Notes: a model not told the origin generated them from the sequence alone. A DNA stretch of 64,000 nucleotides from Pseudonocardia sp. TRM90224 (GCF_021245725.1 NZ_JAJGSX010000019.1:62001-126000), one strand, 5' to 3'; shown: positions 28,987 through 37,416, numbered from the stretch's first letter. A program made the numbers and translations.

Positions 28987-30368
28987 GTCGCACGCTGATC
29001 AGGAACGGTCTGGTCATCACCGCGTCCGACGAGATCGGCACCGATGTGCTGATCGAGGACGAGAAGGTCGTCGCGCTCGGCACGTCCGACGGCTGGACCG
29101 CCGACACCGTCATCGACGCCACCGGCAAGTACGTGATCCCCGGCGGCGTCGACGCGCACACGCACATGGAGCTGCCGTTCGGCGGCACGTTCGCCTCCGA
29201 CACGTTCGAGACCGGCACCCGCGCCGCGGCGTGGGGCGGCACGACCACGATCGTCGACTTCGCGGTGCAGTCGGTCGGCGGCACGCTGCGCGAGGGCCTC
29301 GACGCGTGGCACGCGAAGGCCGAGGGCAACTGCGCGATCGACTACGCCTTCCACATGATCATGGGCGACGTCACCGAGGGCTCGCTCAAGGAGATGGAGA
29401 CGCTCATCGGGGAGGGCATCACCAGCTTCAAGCTGTTCATGGCCTACCCGGGTGTCTTCTACAGCGACGACGGCAAGATCCTGCGCGCGCTGCAGAAGGG
29501 CGCCGAGACCGGCGGGCTGATCATGATGCACGCCGAGAACGGCATCGCGATCGACGTGCTGGTGGAGCAGGCGCTGGCCCGCGGCAACACCGACCCGAAG
29601 TACCACGGTGTCGTCCGGCACGCGCTGCTGGAGGCCGAGGCGACCAACCGCGCGATCAAGCTCGCGCAGGTCGCGGGCTCGCCGCTGTACATCGTGCACC
29701 TATCGGCGATCGAGGCGCTCGCGGAGGTCACGCGGGCCCGCGACGAGGGTCTGAACGTCTTCGCCGAGACCTGCCCGCAGTACCTCTACCTCTCGACCGA
29801 CGACCTCGCGCGTCCGGGTTTCGAGGGCGCGAAGTACGTCTGCTCGACGCCGCTGCGGCCGGAGGAGCACCAGGCGGCGCTGTGGAAGGGGCTGCGCACC
29901 GACGACCTCTCGGTCGTCTCCACCGACCACTGCCCGTTCTGCTTCAAGGGCCAGAAGGAGCTCGGGCTGGGCGACTTCTCCAAGATCCCGAACGGGCTGC
30001 CGGGCGTCGAGACGCGGATGGACCTGCTGCATCAGGCGGTGCTCGACGGGCACATCGGGCGGCGCAGGTGGATCGAGATCGCGTGCGCGACACCGGCCCG
30101 GATGTTCGGGCTCTACCCGCGCAAGGGCACGATCGCGCCCGGCTCGGACGCCGACGTCGTGATCTACGACCCGGCCGCGACGCAGGTGCTCTCGGCCGAG
30201 ACGCACCACATGAACGTCGACTACTCGCCCTACGAAGGCAGGACGATCACCGGCAAGGCGCAGACGGTGCTGTCGCGCGGCCGGGTGATCATCGACAACG
30301 GCGAGTACCTCGGCAGCGCGGGGCACGGGCGGTTCCTGCGCCGCGAGACGTGCCAGACACTGCGGTGA
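28983..30368 (+). CDS. Dihydropyrimidinase / D-hydantoinase
   Basis: 461-residue cyclic amidohydrolase with a binuclear zinc site. Visible ligands: HTH in GGVDAHTHMELPFG (about residues 57-70), carboxylated Lys in SFKLFMAYPG (about 148), His in MMHAENG (about 183), His in IVHLSAIEAL (about 239), and Asp in VVSTDHCPFCF (about 316). It opens dihydrouracil to N-carbamoyl-beta-alanine. GTG at 28983 overlaps the aminotransferase TGA. It is followed after 49 bp by an LLM-class oxidoreductase. Hydantoins are an alternative substrate, but the neighbours favour pyrimidines. Confidence 0.94.
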   Translation: MSRTLIRNGLVITASDEIGTDVLIEDEKVVALGTSDGWTADTVIDATGKYVIPGGVDAHTHMELPFGGTFASDTFETGTRAAAWGGTTTIVDFAVQSVGGTLREGLDAWHAKAEGNCAIDYAFHMIMGDVTEGSLKEMETLIGEGITSFKLFMAYPGVFYSDDGKILRALQKGAETGGLIMMHAENGIAIDVLVEQALARGNTDPKYHGVVRHALLEAEATNRAIKLAQVAGSPLYIVHLSAIEALAEVTRARDEGLNVFAETCPQYLYLSTDDLARPGFEGAKYVCSTPLRPEEHQAALWKGLRTDDLSVVSTDHCPFCFKGQKELGLGDFSKIPNGLPGVETRMDLLHQAVLDGHIGRRRWIEIACATPARMFGLYPRKGTIAPGSDADVVIYDPAATQVLSAETHHMNVDYSPYEGRTITGKAQTVLSRGRVIIDNGEYLGSAGHGRFLRRETCQTLR

Positions 30369-30417
30369 AAGGTAGTGCGGCCATGATCCGGATGACCCCG
30401 CGGAGAGGAAACTGATC

Positions 30418-31419
30418 ATGGACATCGGGCTGGTTCTGCAGGCCGACCCGCCTGCGCAGAAGGTCGTCGACCTGATGGTGCGCGCCGACGGGCTCGGGTT
30501 CACGCACGGCTGGACGTTCGACTCGCACGTGCTGTGGCAGGAGCCGTACGTCATCTACCCGCGGATTCTGGAGCACACCGAACGGCTCGTCGTGGGCCCG
30601 ATGGTGACCAACCCCGCGACCCGCGACTGGTCGGTCATCGCCTCGATGCACGCCACGCTGCACGAGTCGTTCGGCAACCGGACGGTCTGCGGCATCGGCC
30701 GCGGCGACTCCGCCGTGCGCGTGCAGGGCCGGCCGCCGACGACGCTCGCGCGGCTGGAGGCGTCGATCCACGTCATCCGCGAGCTGGCCGAGGGCCGGCC
30801 CGTCGACATCGAGGGCACGACCGTCCGGATCCCGTGGGTCGCGGAAGGCACGCGGCTGCCGGTCTGGGGCGCCGGGTACGGCCCGAAGGCGCTCGACCTC
30901 ATCGGGCGGGTCGCCGACGGGTTCATCCTGCAGCTCGCCGACCCGTACCTGGTGGAGTGGACGGTCAAGACCGTCCGCGCCGCCGCCACCGCCGCCGGCC
31001 GCGACCCCGGCGACGTGACGATCTGCGTCGCGGCGCCCGCATACGTCGGCGACGACCTCGCGCACGCGCGCGACCAGTGCCGCTGGTTCGGCGGGATGGT
31101 CGGCAACCACGTCGCCGACCTCGTCACGCGCTACGGCGAGAGCAGCGCGGCCGTGCCGGCCGAGCTGACGTCGTACATCAAGGGCCGCGAGGGCTACGAC
31201 TACTCCCACCACGGTCGCGCCGGCAACCGCACCACCGACTTCGTGCCCGACGAGGTCGTCGACCGCTTCTGCCTGCTCGGCCCGGCCACTGCGCAGCAGG
31301 AACGGCTCGCGCAGCTGGAAGAGCTGGGGGTGGACCAGTTCGCGATCTACGCGATGCACGACCAGCGGGAGGAGACGATCGAGGCGTACGGGAGCGCGGT
31401 GATCCCGGCCTTGGTGTAA
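30418..31419 (+). CDS. LLM-class flavin/F420 oxidoreductase of the pyrimidine operon
   Basis: 333-residue luciferase-like barrel. N-terminus MDIGLVLQADPPAQKVVDLM, then GFTHGWTFDSHVLWQEPYVI, SFGNRTVCGIGRGDSAVRVQ and VWGAGYGPKALDLIGRVADG. It resembles the TIGR03842-type F420-dependent subgroup (from memory). Found 49 bp after dihydropyrimidinase with its own GAGAGGAAA ribosome site. No dihydropyrimidine dehydrogenase is present, so this enzyme may carry out the missing first redox step or a related ring reaction; RutA, another LLM protein, attacks uracil directly. Role inferred from context only. Confidence 0.85.
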   Translation: MDIGLVLQADPPAQKVVDLMVRADGLGFTHGWTFDSHVLWQEPYVIYPRILEHTERLVVGPMVTNPATRDWSVIASMHATLHESFGNRTVCGIGRGDSAVRVQGRPPTTLARLEASIHVIRELAEGRPVDIEGTTVRIPWVAEGTRLPVWGAGYGPKALDLIGRVADGFILQLADPYLVEWTVKTVRAAATAAGRDPGDVTICVAAPAYVGDDLAHARDQCRWFGGMVGNHVADLVTRYGESSAAVPAELTSYIKGREGYDYSHHGRAGNRTTDFVPDEVVDRFCLLGPATAQQERLAQLEELGVDQFAIYAMHDQREETIEAYGSAVIPALV

Positions 31420-31520
31420 CCGGGGTGCCGGATGTAACCGGTGTGAGAGTCCCGTGAGACGCGCGCGCCCGATCGTGGTGCCCGCGGCCGGACCCGTGGC
31501 CGCGGAACGGGGGAACTCCG

Positions 31521-31937
31521 ATGAAGGGACGCGCACGCGTCACGCTGATGGCGTCGGTCGTGCTGGCCGCCGGGCTGGTGCTGCCCGGCACGGCCGCCGC
31601 ACAGGAGTCGACGTGCGGCGGAAAGCCGGTGACGATCTACGCGCAGCCGGGGATCACGACGTACGGCACCCAGGGCGACGACGTCATCCGGGGCACGGAC
31701 GGTCCTGACCGGATCCACGGCCGGCAGGGCAACGACCTGATCTGCTCCGCGTGGGGCAACGACGAGGTGCATGCCGGTCAGGGGGTGGACAGCGTGTGGG
31801 CCGGCGAGGGCGACGACGTCGTCTACGTGAACGACTACGGCGAGGTCGACCATGCCGACGGCGGCAAGGGCACGGACAAGGCGTTCGTGAACTCCGTGGA
31901 CACGTACGAGCGGATGGAGGAGGTCGTCGTCTCCTGA
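31521..31937 (+). CDS. Secreted RTX-like calcium-binding small protein
   Basis: 138 residues. A Sec signal peptide (LMASVVLAAGLVLPGTAAAQ, cleavage about residue 27) is followed by a Cys, then three to four RTX-like nonapeptide repeats: TQGDDVIRGTDGPDRIHG, RQGNDLICSAWGNDEVHAG, QGVDSVWAGEGDDVVYV. This G-x-D-x pattern binds Ca2+ in a parallel beta-roll. Two cysteines could form a disulfide. No catalytic domain, so it is a short stand-alone beta-roll protein outside the cell. ATG at 31521 after GGGGGAA. Single gene, function unknown. Confidence 0.85.
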   Translation: MKGRARVTLMASVVLAAGLVLPGTAAAQESTCGGKPVTIYAQPGITTYGTQGDDVIRGTDGPDRIHGRQGNDLICSAWGNDEVHAGQGVDSVWAGEGDDVVYVNDYGEVDHADGGKGTDKAFVNSVDTYERMEEVVVS

Positions 31938-32076
31938 TCCACCGCACACGGCCCGCGGTGTCGTCACACCGGACATGACCTGTGTCAGGCACCACGGGCT
32001 GTGTGTCGTCGTGCCCGCTGCTGCCGTGTAATGGGCGTGAGAGGCCGATGAGACGGGTGCCCCCGACGGTGGGCGC

Positions 32077-32442
32077 ATGGCGGAGGTCGGGATCATCGGC
32101 GGGCGCGGCGCCCCGGCGTCGAGCGAAGCCGTCATCGATCTCTCGGCGATAGCCGGGAACACGGCGGTCGCTCGGCGCCTGACATCCGCCGCGGTGATGG
32201 CGGTGATGAAAGGCCCACGCATCGAGGCGCCGATCCTCGCGTGGATCTTCCCCGTCGATCTCGGCATCGGTGCCTCCGATCCCGACCACGTCGTCGTCCT
32301 CGCGCCGGGCTCCGGCGGCGAGCCGACCGTCACCGAATGGGCCACGTGGGCGGGCACGATCCCGCACGAGGTCCTCACCTGGATCGGGACGCGCGTGCGC
32401 CGCCGCTGGATCGGCGCGGTACCCGACCTTCCCCCGCAGCGC
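32077..32442 (+). pseudogene. Alanine racemase remnant with two in-frame deletions
   Basis: The reading frame ahead of ddl carries three separate pieces of alanine racemase: SSEAVIDLSAIAGNTAVARR to AVMAVMKG (residues 15-46, including the PLP lysine K45), IEAPILAWI (49-57, matching the TAPVLAWL segment of Mycobacterium Alr), and PVDLGIGASDPDHVVVLAPG onward through GEPTVTEWATWAGTIPHEVL to RRRWIG (59-113, the C-terminal domain). Most of the barrel, the catalytic Tyr region and the substrate Arg region are gone. Both deletions kept the frame, and the frame runs straight into ddl. It must be inactive as a racemase. It indicates an ancestral alr-ddl operon. Confidence 0.8.
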
Positions 32443-32457
32443 GCCCGGAGGCCCGTC

Positions 32458-33561
32458 ATGCCTGAACCCCGTACGACCGTCGCCGTTGTGTTCGGCGGCC
32501 GCAGCGGCGAGCACCCCGTCTCGTGCCTTTCGGCGGCCAGCATCCTGGCCCACCTCGACCGCTCCCGATTCACCGCCGTGCCCGTGCGGATCGAACGCGA
32601 CGGCGGCTGGTCCATCGGCGTCGACGACCCGGCGGCCTACTCCGACGGCGGCGCGAAGACCGTCGAGGCGCTCGACCGGCGGATGGTGCCCCGCGCGGGA
32701 GGCGCGAGCGTCAGCGAGTCGCTGCTCCGTGGGATCGAGCTGCTGCGCAGCTGCGACGTCGTCTTCCCCGCCATCCACGGCCCGTTCGGTGAGGACGGCA
32801 CCCTGCAGTCGTGCGTCGCCGCGGCCGGCGTGCCGTTCGTGGGCAGCGGCGTGCTGTCGAGCGCGCTCGCGATGGACAAGGTGCGCACCAAGCACGTGCT
32901 CGCAGCCGAGGGCCTCACCGTCGCCGACGGCATGGTGCTGACCGATCGGGCGCCGGACATGCCGGCATCGGCTCGCGAACGGCTCGGGCTGCCGGCGTTC
33001 GTCAAGCCGTCGCGGTCGGGATCGAGCCTCGGCGTGACCCGCATCGACGACTGGGCGCAGCTACCGGCCGCGGTCGCGCACGCCCGGACATACGACACGA
33101 CCGTGCTGGTCGAATCGGCAGTGCCGGGCCGCGAGATCAACATCGGGGTGCTGGAGTGGCCCGACGCGACGCTCACCTCCAGCCCACCGATGGAGATCGT
33201 GGTGGCCGGCGGCGGCATCTTCGACTTCGCCGCGAAGTACCTCGACCCGTCGACCGGGTTCATCGTCCCCGCCGACATCCCCGGCGACGTCCGCCGCCGG
33301 ATGGGCGAGCTCGCGATGCTCGCCTTCGAAGCACTGGGCTGCAGCGGGCTGCTGCGCGTCGACTTCTTCCTCCGACCCGACGGCGAGCTGGTGGTCAACG
33401 AGGTCAACACGTTCCCCGGCTTCACCGCCGGCTCCCAGTACCCGCGGATGTGGGCGGCGGCCGGCATGGACTGCACGACGCTGTTGAGCACGCTCATCGA
33501 CACCGCGCTCGCCAGCCGCGAAGACCTGCGCGGGGCGCCCTCTTTGATTTGCGGGTGGTGA
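32458..33561 (+). CDS. ddl: D-alanine-D-alanine ligase
   Basis: 367-residue ATP-grasp ligase for the peptidoglycan dipeptide D-Ala-D-Ala. Motifs: VFGGRSGEHPVSCLSAASIL (about residues 10-29, with the first-site Glu), HGPFGEDGTLQ (about 101), KPSRSGSSLGVTRI (about 183), the omega loop FDFAAKYLDPSTGF with the Lys-Tyr pair of D-Ala-using enzymes kept, and VNEVNTFPGF with the metal-binding Glu/Asn. So D-Ala, not D-lactate, specificity is expected. ATG at 32458 after GGAGG; the open frame upstream is the alr remnant. Usual actinobacterial ddl neighbours (gpsA, thiL) are absent, so this could be a second ligase. The last codons run into a family C repeat. Confidence 0.92.
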   Translation: MPEPRTTVAVVFGGRSGEHPVSCLSAASILAHLDRSRFTAVPVRIERDGGWSIGVDDPAAYSDGGAKTVEALDRRMVPRAGGASVSESLLRGIELLRSCDVVFPAIHGPFGEDGTLQSCVAAAGVPFVGSGVLSSALAMDKVRTKHVLAAEGLTVADGMVLTDRAPDMPASARERLGLPAFVKPSRSGSSLGVTRIDDWAQLPAAVAHARTYDTTVLVESAVPGREINIGVLEWPDATLTSSPPMEIVVAGGGIFDFAAKYLDPSTGFIVPADIPGDVRRRMGELAMLAFEALGCSGLLRVDFFLRPDGELVVNEVNTFPGFTAGSQYPRMWAAAGMDCTTLLSTLIDTALASREDLRGAPSLICGW

Positions 33562-33590
33562 GGGCTGCCGCGACAGCCATCAGCACCCGC
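33551..33590. terminator. Inverted repeat family C, copy 2 (bidirectional terminator-like)
   Basis: GCGGGTGGTGAGGGCTG (33551-33567) and CAGCCATCAGCACCCGC (33574-33590) pair with two mismatches and a 6-base loop. It overlaps the ddl stop codon and ends 20 bp before the convergent multicopper oxidase stop. Followed by AAGTCGGCCAGC, shared with the flanks of the other copies. Confidence 0.78.
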
Positions 33591-33610
33591 AAGTCGGCCA
33601 GCCCAGCCGG

Positions 33611-35173
33611 TCAGACCGTGCGGATCGTCGCCATCATCGCCATGTCCTCGTGTTCGAGGTTGTGGCAGTGCATCACGAACCGGCCGGTGTACTTCGAGAA
33701 CCGCACCGCCACGTCGACGATCTCGGCGGGCGGCAGGTCCACCGTGTCCTTCCAGCCCACGTCGGACGGGCCGGGGCCGCCGTTGCCGCGGCGCAGCACC
33801 TGGAACGAGTCGAGGTGCACGTGCACGGGGTGGTGGACGTCGGTGACGAACCGCCAGACCTCGGTGCGGTCGAGCGGGATGTCCGCGATCGACGTGGCCG
33901 GGTCGAACCCCGTGCCGTTGATCGTCCACCCCCTGTGGTCGCCGACCTTGCCGCGGGCGAAGGTGAACGTGCGGACGGGCGCGCCGGTGACGTCGAGCGG
34001 TTCGATCTCGGAGAGCCGCTCGGGGATCCGGCTGTCGTCGCTGCCCCGTCGGGCGACGACGAACCGCATGATCTCGCCCGTCCGGCCGGATCCCAGCTCG
34101 TTCACCATCGTGACGGCCGTGCCGACCGGCACCTCGGAGAAGTCCACCACCACGTCGAACCGCTCCCCTGCCGAGACGAGCAGCGCGTCGTGCGGGACGG
34201 GCTCGGCGAGCAGGCCGCCGTCGGAGCCGATCTGGACGAGCGGGACGGGCCGGCCGTCGTCCGTGCGCAGCGCGATCCGGTAGCGCCGCGCGTTGGATGC
34301 GTTGAGGATGCGCAGCCGGTGGCGCGCGGTGTCGACCTCGTGCACCGGCCACGGCGCCCCGTTGACCAGCACGACGTCGCCGAGCACGCCCTCCATCCAG
34401 TCGGCTTCGACGCCCGGGAGGGAGCGCATGCCCTGGTCGAGGCCGGGGTAGGCGAACGAGCCGTCGGCCGCGAAGGAGCGGTCGCAGATCATCAGCGGCA
34501 GCTCGCGCTCACCGCGCGGCAGGGGGAGCGCGTCCTCTACGTCGTCGCGCACGATGTGGAAGCCCGCGAGCCCGCGGTAGACGGCCGGCGCGGTGAAGTC
34601 CATGCGGTGGTCGTGGTACCAGAGCGTCGACGCGCGCTGCGTCATCGGGTAGCGGTGCTCCCGCTCCCCCGCAACGACGTCACCGGTCATGCCGTGGTGC
34701 TGCGTCCATCCCGCGGTGTCCCCGGCCGGCAGCACGAGGTCGAGCGGCCAGCCGTCGCTGTCCGACGGGGTGTGGCCGCCATGCAGGTGCGCGACGGTCG
34801 GCACCGGCAGCTCGTTGCGGTGGCGCACCACGACGGGCCGGCCGGAGCGGGTCTCGAAGGTCGGACCGGGGAAGATCCCGTCGTACCCGAGTATCGGCGT
34901 CCGGTACCCGGGGATGATCTCCGCCTGCGCCACCCGCTGCGTGATCCGGTAGAGGTCGGCCCCGGTCGGGTCGACGCCGACCGGTCGGGCGACGGGCGGC
35001 ACCGGCAGCGGCACCAGGAACGGCGGCGGCAGCGGCAACGCGCTCACCAGCTGTTCCCCGGTCTGCCCCGCCGGCGATCCGAGGCTGCCGAGCCCGCCGC
35101 AGCCGGCCACGGCGACCCCCGCGGCGGCGCCGCCGAGCAGCCCCAGGAACGACCTGCGCGAGACGTGCCTCAC
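33611..35173 (-). CDS. Exported multicopper oxidase
   Basis: 520 residues with three cupredoxin domains. N-terminus SRRSFLGLLGGAAAGVAVAGCGG is a twin-arginine signal with a lipobox, so a folded copper lipoprotein outside the membrane. All four copper motifs are present: HLHGGH, WYHDHRMDF, HPVHVHLDSF and HCHNLEHEDMAMM, giving one type 1 and a trinuclear cluster with Met as axial type 1 ligand. It resembles CotA/bilirubin oxidase/McoA-type enzymes and oxidises phenols or Cu(I). GTG at 35173 overlaps the stop of a membrane-protein gene, its operon partner. Confidence 0.92.
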   Translation of the reverse strand: MRHVSRRSFLGLLGGAAAGVAVAGCGGLGSLGSPAGQTGEQLVSALPLPPPFLVPLPVPPVARPVGVDPTGADLYRITQRVAQAEIIPGYRTPILGYDGIFPGPTFETRSGRPVVVRHRNELPVPTVAHLHGGHTPSDSDGWPLDLVLPAGDTAGWTQHHGMTGDVVAGEREHRYPMTQRASTLWYHDHRMDFTAPAVYRGLAGFHIVRDDVEDALPLPRGERELPLMICDRSFAADGSFAYPGLDQGMRSLPGVEADWMEGVLGDVVLVNGAPWPVHEVDTARHRLRILNASNARRYRIALRTDDGRPVPLVQIGSDGGLLAEPVPHDALLVSAGERFDVVVDFSEVPVGTAVTMVNELGSGRTGEIMRFVVARRGSDDSRIPERLSEIEPLDVTGAPVRTFTFARGKVGDHRGWTINGTGFDPATSIADIPLDRTEVWRFVTDVHHPVHVHLDSFQVLRRGNGGPGPSDVGWKDTVDLPPAEIVDVAVRFSKYTGRFVMHCHNLEHEDMAMMATIRTV

Positions 35174-35613
35174 CGCGGGCTCCGGGCGGCCCCGCGGCCA
35201 CGCGCGGCCGATGCGGTCCACGACCACGCCGCCAACAGCACCGCCGCGGTCACGATCAGCACCCCGAGCGGGACGTGCAGCTGCAGCTCGCGGGAGTACC
35301 CCATGCCGATCTGGAAGCCGGTGGCGAGGAAGAGGACCACGACGACGGGCAGCACGAAGACCCGGCCGCGGCCGCCGGTGACGTACGCGATCGCGATCGG
35401 GAGCAGCACGAGCAGGTCGTACGCGGCGAGCAGCGACCCGATGGTGCCGTGCACGGCGATGGCGTCGACGTCGCCGGTGAGGAACATGCCCGCCAGCACC
35501 GGCTGGCAGAGCACGACCACGAGGTGCAGCGTCGCGGCGGTCCGCATCAGCCACAGCGTCACGCAGGGTCGCCGGGTGACGACGGGAGGGTCGGTGGTGA
35601 GCACGTTCTTCAC
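35170..35613 (-). CDS. Four-helix membrane protein, partner of the multicopper oxidase
   Basis: About 147 residues with four hydrophobic segments (LHLVVVLCQPVLAGMFL, TIGSLLAAYDLLVLLPIAIA, VFVLPVVVVLFLATGFQIGM, HVPLGVLIVTAAVLLAAWSW). Histidines at helix ends (AIAVHGTIG and ELQLHVPLG) recall small haem-binding or copper-associated membrane proteins, but no family is assigned. Overlaps the oxidase start by GTGA. Start uncertain: GTG at 35613 is used, but TATAAC lies directly before it and may be the -10, so GTG 35604 could be the real start. Confidence 0.7.
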   Translation of the reverse strand: MKNVLTTDPPVVTRRPCVTLWLMRTAATLHLVVVLCQPVLAGMFLTGDVDAIAVHGTIGSLLAAYDLLVLLPIAIAYVTGGRGRVFVLPVVVVLFLATGFQIGMGYSRELQLHVPLGVLIVTAAVLLAAWSWTASAARGRGAARSPR

Positions 35614-35620
35614 GTTATAC

Positions 35621-35706
35621 GTAGCCTGCCTACATGTGCATCGGGGATTTCCCTGAACCAAGCCCGGATGCGTCACACCGATCGCTAGGTAGAATCCCTA
35701 CACGTG
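35621..35706. promoter_or_regulatory. Two copies of an 18-bp motif in the PadR/membrane-protein divergent promoter
   Basis: GTAGCCTGCCTACATGTG (35621-35638) and GTAGAATCCCTACACGTG (35689-35706) share GTAG-N4-CCTACA-Y-GTG, 68 bp apart. The first lies at the promoter of the membrane-protein/oxidase operon, the second covers the -10 (TAGAAT, 35690-35695) and start codon of padR. The likely binder is the PadR protein. Confidence 0.6.
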
Positions 35707-36048
35707 AGACCTGATGCGGTACGCGGCCACCTCGACGGTCTGATCCTCGCCGTGCTGGAGTCGGGGCCCCGGCACGGCTACGCGATCATCGAAGCGCTGC
35801 AGGCCCGCAGCGGTGGAGCGCTCGAACTGCCGACCGGCACCGTCTACCCGGCACTGCGCCGGCTGGAGCGGGCCGGGCTGCTCTCCGGCGCGTGGAGCAC
35901 GGTCGGGGGCCGGGAGCGGCGCACCTACACGCTCACCCGCGCCGGACGGCACACTCTGGGCATGCACCGCACCGAGTGGGCGGAGTTCAGCTCGGTCGTC
36001 GAGGCCGTCCTGCGCCCCGCCGGGCCGACGACCGCGAGCGGGTCGTGA
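35704..36048 (+). CDS. PadR family transcriptional regulator
   Basis: 114-residue winged-helix regulator of the short PadR type: LDGLILAVLESGPRHGYAII (about residues 10-29), LPTGTVYPALRRLERAGLLS (recognition helix), and RRTYTLTRAGRHTL (wing). GTG start at 35704; the -10 lies 8 bases upstream, so the message is probably nearly leaderless and the operator copy overlaps the start codon (autoregulation). Its TGA overlaps the next GTG. PadR genes are typically followed by a HAAS/permease-prefix partner, as here. Confidence 0.92.
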   Translation: MRPDAVRGHLDGLILAVLESGPRHGYAIIEALQARSGGALELPTGTVYPALRRLERAGLLSGAWSTVGGRERRTYTLTRAGRHTLGMHRTEWAEFSSVVEAVLRPAGPTTASGS

Positions 36049-36734
36049 GCGCCCCCACCGTCGTGGGCGGCACGATCGCCGCTCACGTCGAGCAGCTCGC
36101 CCGCGCGCTGCGCGGCCCCGCACGGTCGCGCGCCAGCATGCTCCGCGAGACCAGGGAGGGCCTCGAAGACGCCGCGGCCGCCCATCGCGAGGGCGGACTG
36201 GCCCCCGCGGAGGCCGAGGCGCTCGCCGTGCGCCAGTTCGGCAGCGTCCGCCAGATCGCCCCGCTCTACCAGGCCGAGCTGACCGTCCGGCAGAGCCGTC
36301 GCACCGCGTTGCTGCTGGCGGTGCTGATGCCGGCGCTGACACACGGCTGGGACATGCTGTGGACGATCGGGATCAGCTGGGAGATGGCCGGCCCGCCGCC
36401 GCAGATCGTGCTGACGCTCGCCGACGCGCAGGACAAGATCTCGAACGTCGCGACGGTCGTGGCGGTCGCGTTGCTGCTCATGACGTTCCTGCGGCGGACG
36501 CCGTCGCGGTTCACTGGTCGGGCGGTCGCGGCGACGGCGGTGGTGACGGCTCTCGTGACCACAGCGGTGTGCCTCGGCATGCAGCTGGGCAACTCGCGCG
36601 GCACCGACGCCATGCTCGCGGCGACCCCGCTGGCCGCCGTCGCGTTCGTCGTCAGCTCGATCGCCCTAGCAGTGATGATCTTCTCGGGGCTGCGGACGCT
36701 CTACGTCACGCGCGGGGAGCGACCACGCCGTTGA
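36045..36734 (+). CDS. HAAS-type (permease prefix) signalling membrane protein
   Basis: 229 residues. The N-terminal helical domain (IAAHVEQLARALRGPARSRA, LRETREGLEDAAAAHREGG, EAEALAVRQFGSVRQIAPLY; about residues 8-80) is the HAAS/permease-prefix domain that pairs with PadR regulators. Four hydrophobic segments follow. It probably senses a membrane or ligand signal and modulates the PadR protein. GTG at 36045 overlaps padR TGA. Its 3' end overlaps the convergent TetR gene by 29 bp. Confidence 0.85.
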   Translation: MSAPTVVGGTIAAHVEQLARALRGPARSRASMLRETREGLEDAAAAHREGGLAPAEAEALAVRQFGSVRQIAPLYQAELTVRQSRRTALLLAVLMPALTHGWDMLWTIGISWEMAGPPPQIVLTLADAQDKISNVATVVAVALLLMTFLRRTPSRFTGRAVAATAVVTALVTTAVCLGMQLGNSRGTDAMLAATPLAAVAFVVSSIALAVMIFSGLRTLYVTRGERPRR

Positions 36735-37362
36735 TCATGGCGCCGGCCACGAACGCGCCGTAGCGTGCCGCCGACCAGCCACGTTCGACCACCAGCAGCT
36801 CGTACACCTCGGGGGCGTGCAGGGTCCACAGGATGTCGCGGACCTCGTCGGGCGAGATGTCGCCGCGCACCTGCCCGGTGCCGCGGAGGTCGGCGCCGAA
36901 GAGGGTCATCGCACCGAGCATCTCCGCACGCATCTGCTCCCACACCGCCGCGGCGGCGGGGTCGGCGCCGGCCGCGTTGCGCGCGAGCAGCAGCAGCGGC
37001 GAGGTGCGCGGCATGATCTCCACGAGGTGCCGCGCGTAGAGCTCGATCTTGCGGCGGGCGTCGGGCTCGGCGACGACCTCGGCGATCGCGTCCCGGTCGG
37101 CCATCGCGACCGGCTCGTCGTCGCCGACGACGGAGATGTCGTAGACCGCCTTGAGCAGCGTGGCCTTGTTCGCGAACGCCTTGTAGACCGTCTGCACCGA
37201 CACCCCGGCCGAGCGCGCGATGTCGGGCATCGAGGTCTCCACGTAGCCCTTCTCCAGGAACAGCCGGCCGGCTTCGACCAGCACCCGGGCGCGGGTCTCC
37301 CGCGCCTGCTGCTGGCGCCGGGACGCGTCGTAGCGCCGCCCGGCCTTGACATCTTCCGTCAC
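36706..37362 (-). CDS. TetR family transcriptional regulator
   Basis: 218 residues. Helix-turn-helix at about residues 15-62 (TSMPDIARSAGVSVQTVYKA) preceded by a basic N-terminus; C-terminal helical domain with HLVEIMPRTSPLLLLARNAA. GTG start at 37362. It diverges from a flavoprotein gene (37417) with only 54 bp between them, so it probably controls that gene. The neighbour is frameshifted, so the pair may be decaying. Its 3' end overlaps the HAAS gene tail to tail. Confidence 0.88.
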   Translation of the reverse strand: MTEDVKAGRRYDASRRQQQARETRARVLVEAGRLFLEKGYVETSMPDIARSAGVSVQTVYKAFANKATLLKAVYDISVVGDDEPVAMADRDAIAEVVAEPDARRKIELYARHLVEIMPRTSPLLLLARNAAGADPAAAAVWEQMRAEMLGAMTLFGADLRGTGQVRGDISPDEVRDILWTLHAPEVYELLVVERGWSAARYGAFVAGAMINGVVAPRA

Positions 37363-37416
37363 TTGAGTAGAGACTCCTATATCGAATAGATGGCCCTGTA
37401 TCGGAATGAGGATGCC

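Noticed and set aside
33180..33270. Possible D-Ala-D-Lac (vancomycin resistance-type) ligase
   Set aside because: The omega loop keeps the Lys-Tyr pair of D-Ala-D-Ala ligases; no vanH or vanX nearby.
32077..33561. A 494-residue ddl with an N-terminal extension
   Set aside because: The extension is a deleted alanine racemase; a strong ribosome site and the family start are at 32458.
32637..35554. Long minus-strand frames extending the multicopper oxidase in both directions
   Set aside because: Twin-arginine signal and GTGA overlap fix the oxidase start at 35173; copper motif and stop fix its end at 33611.
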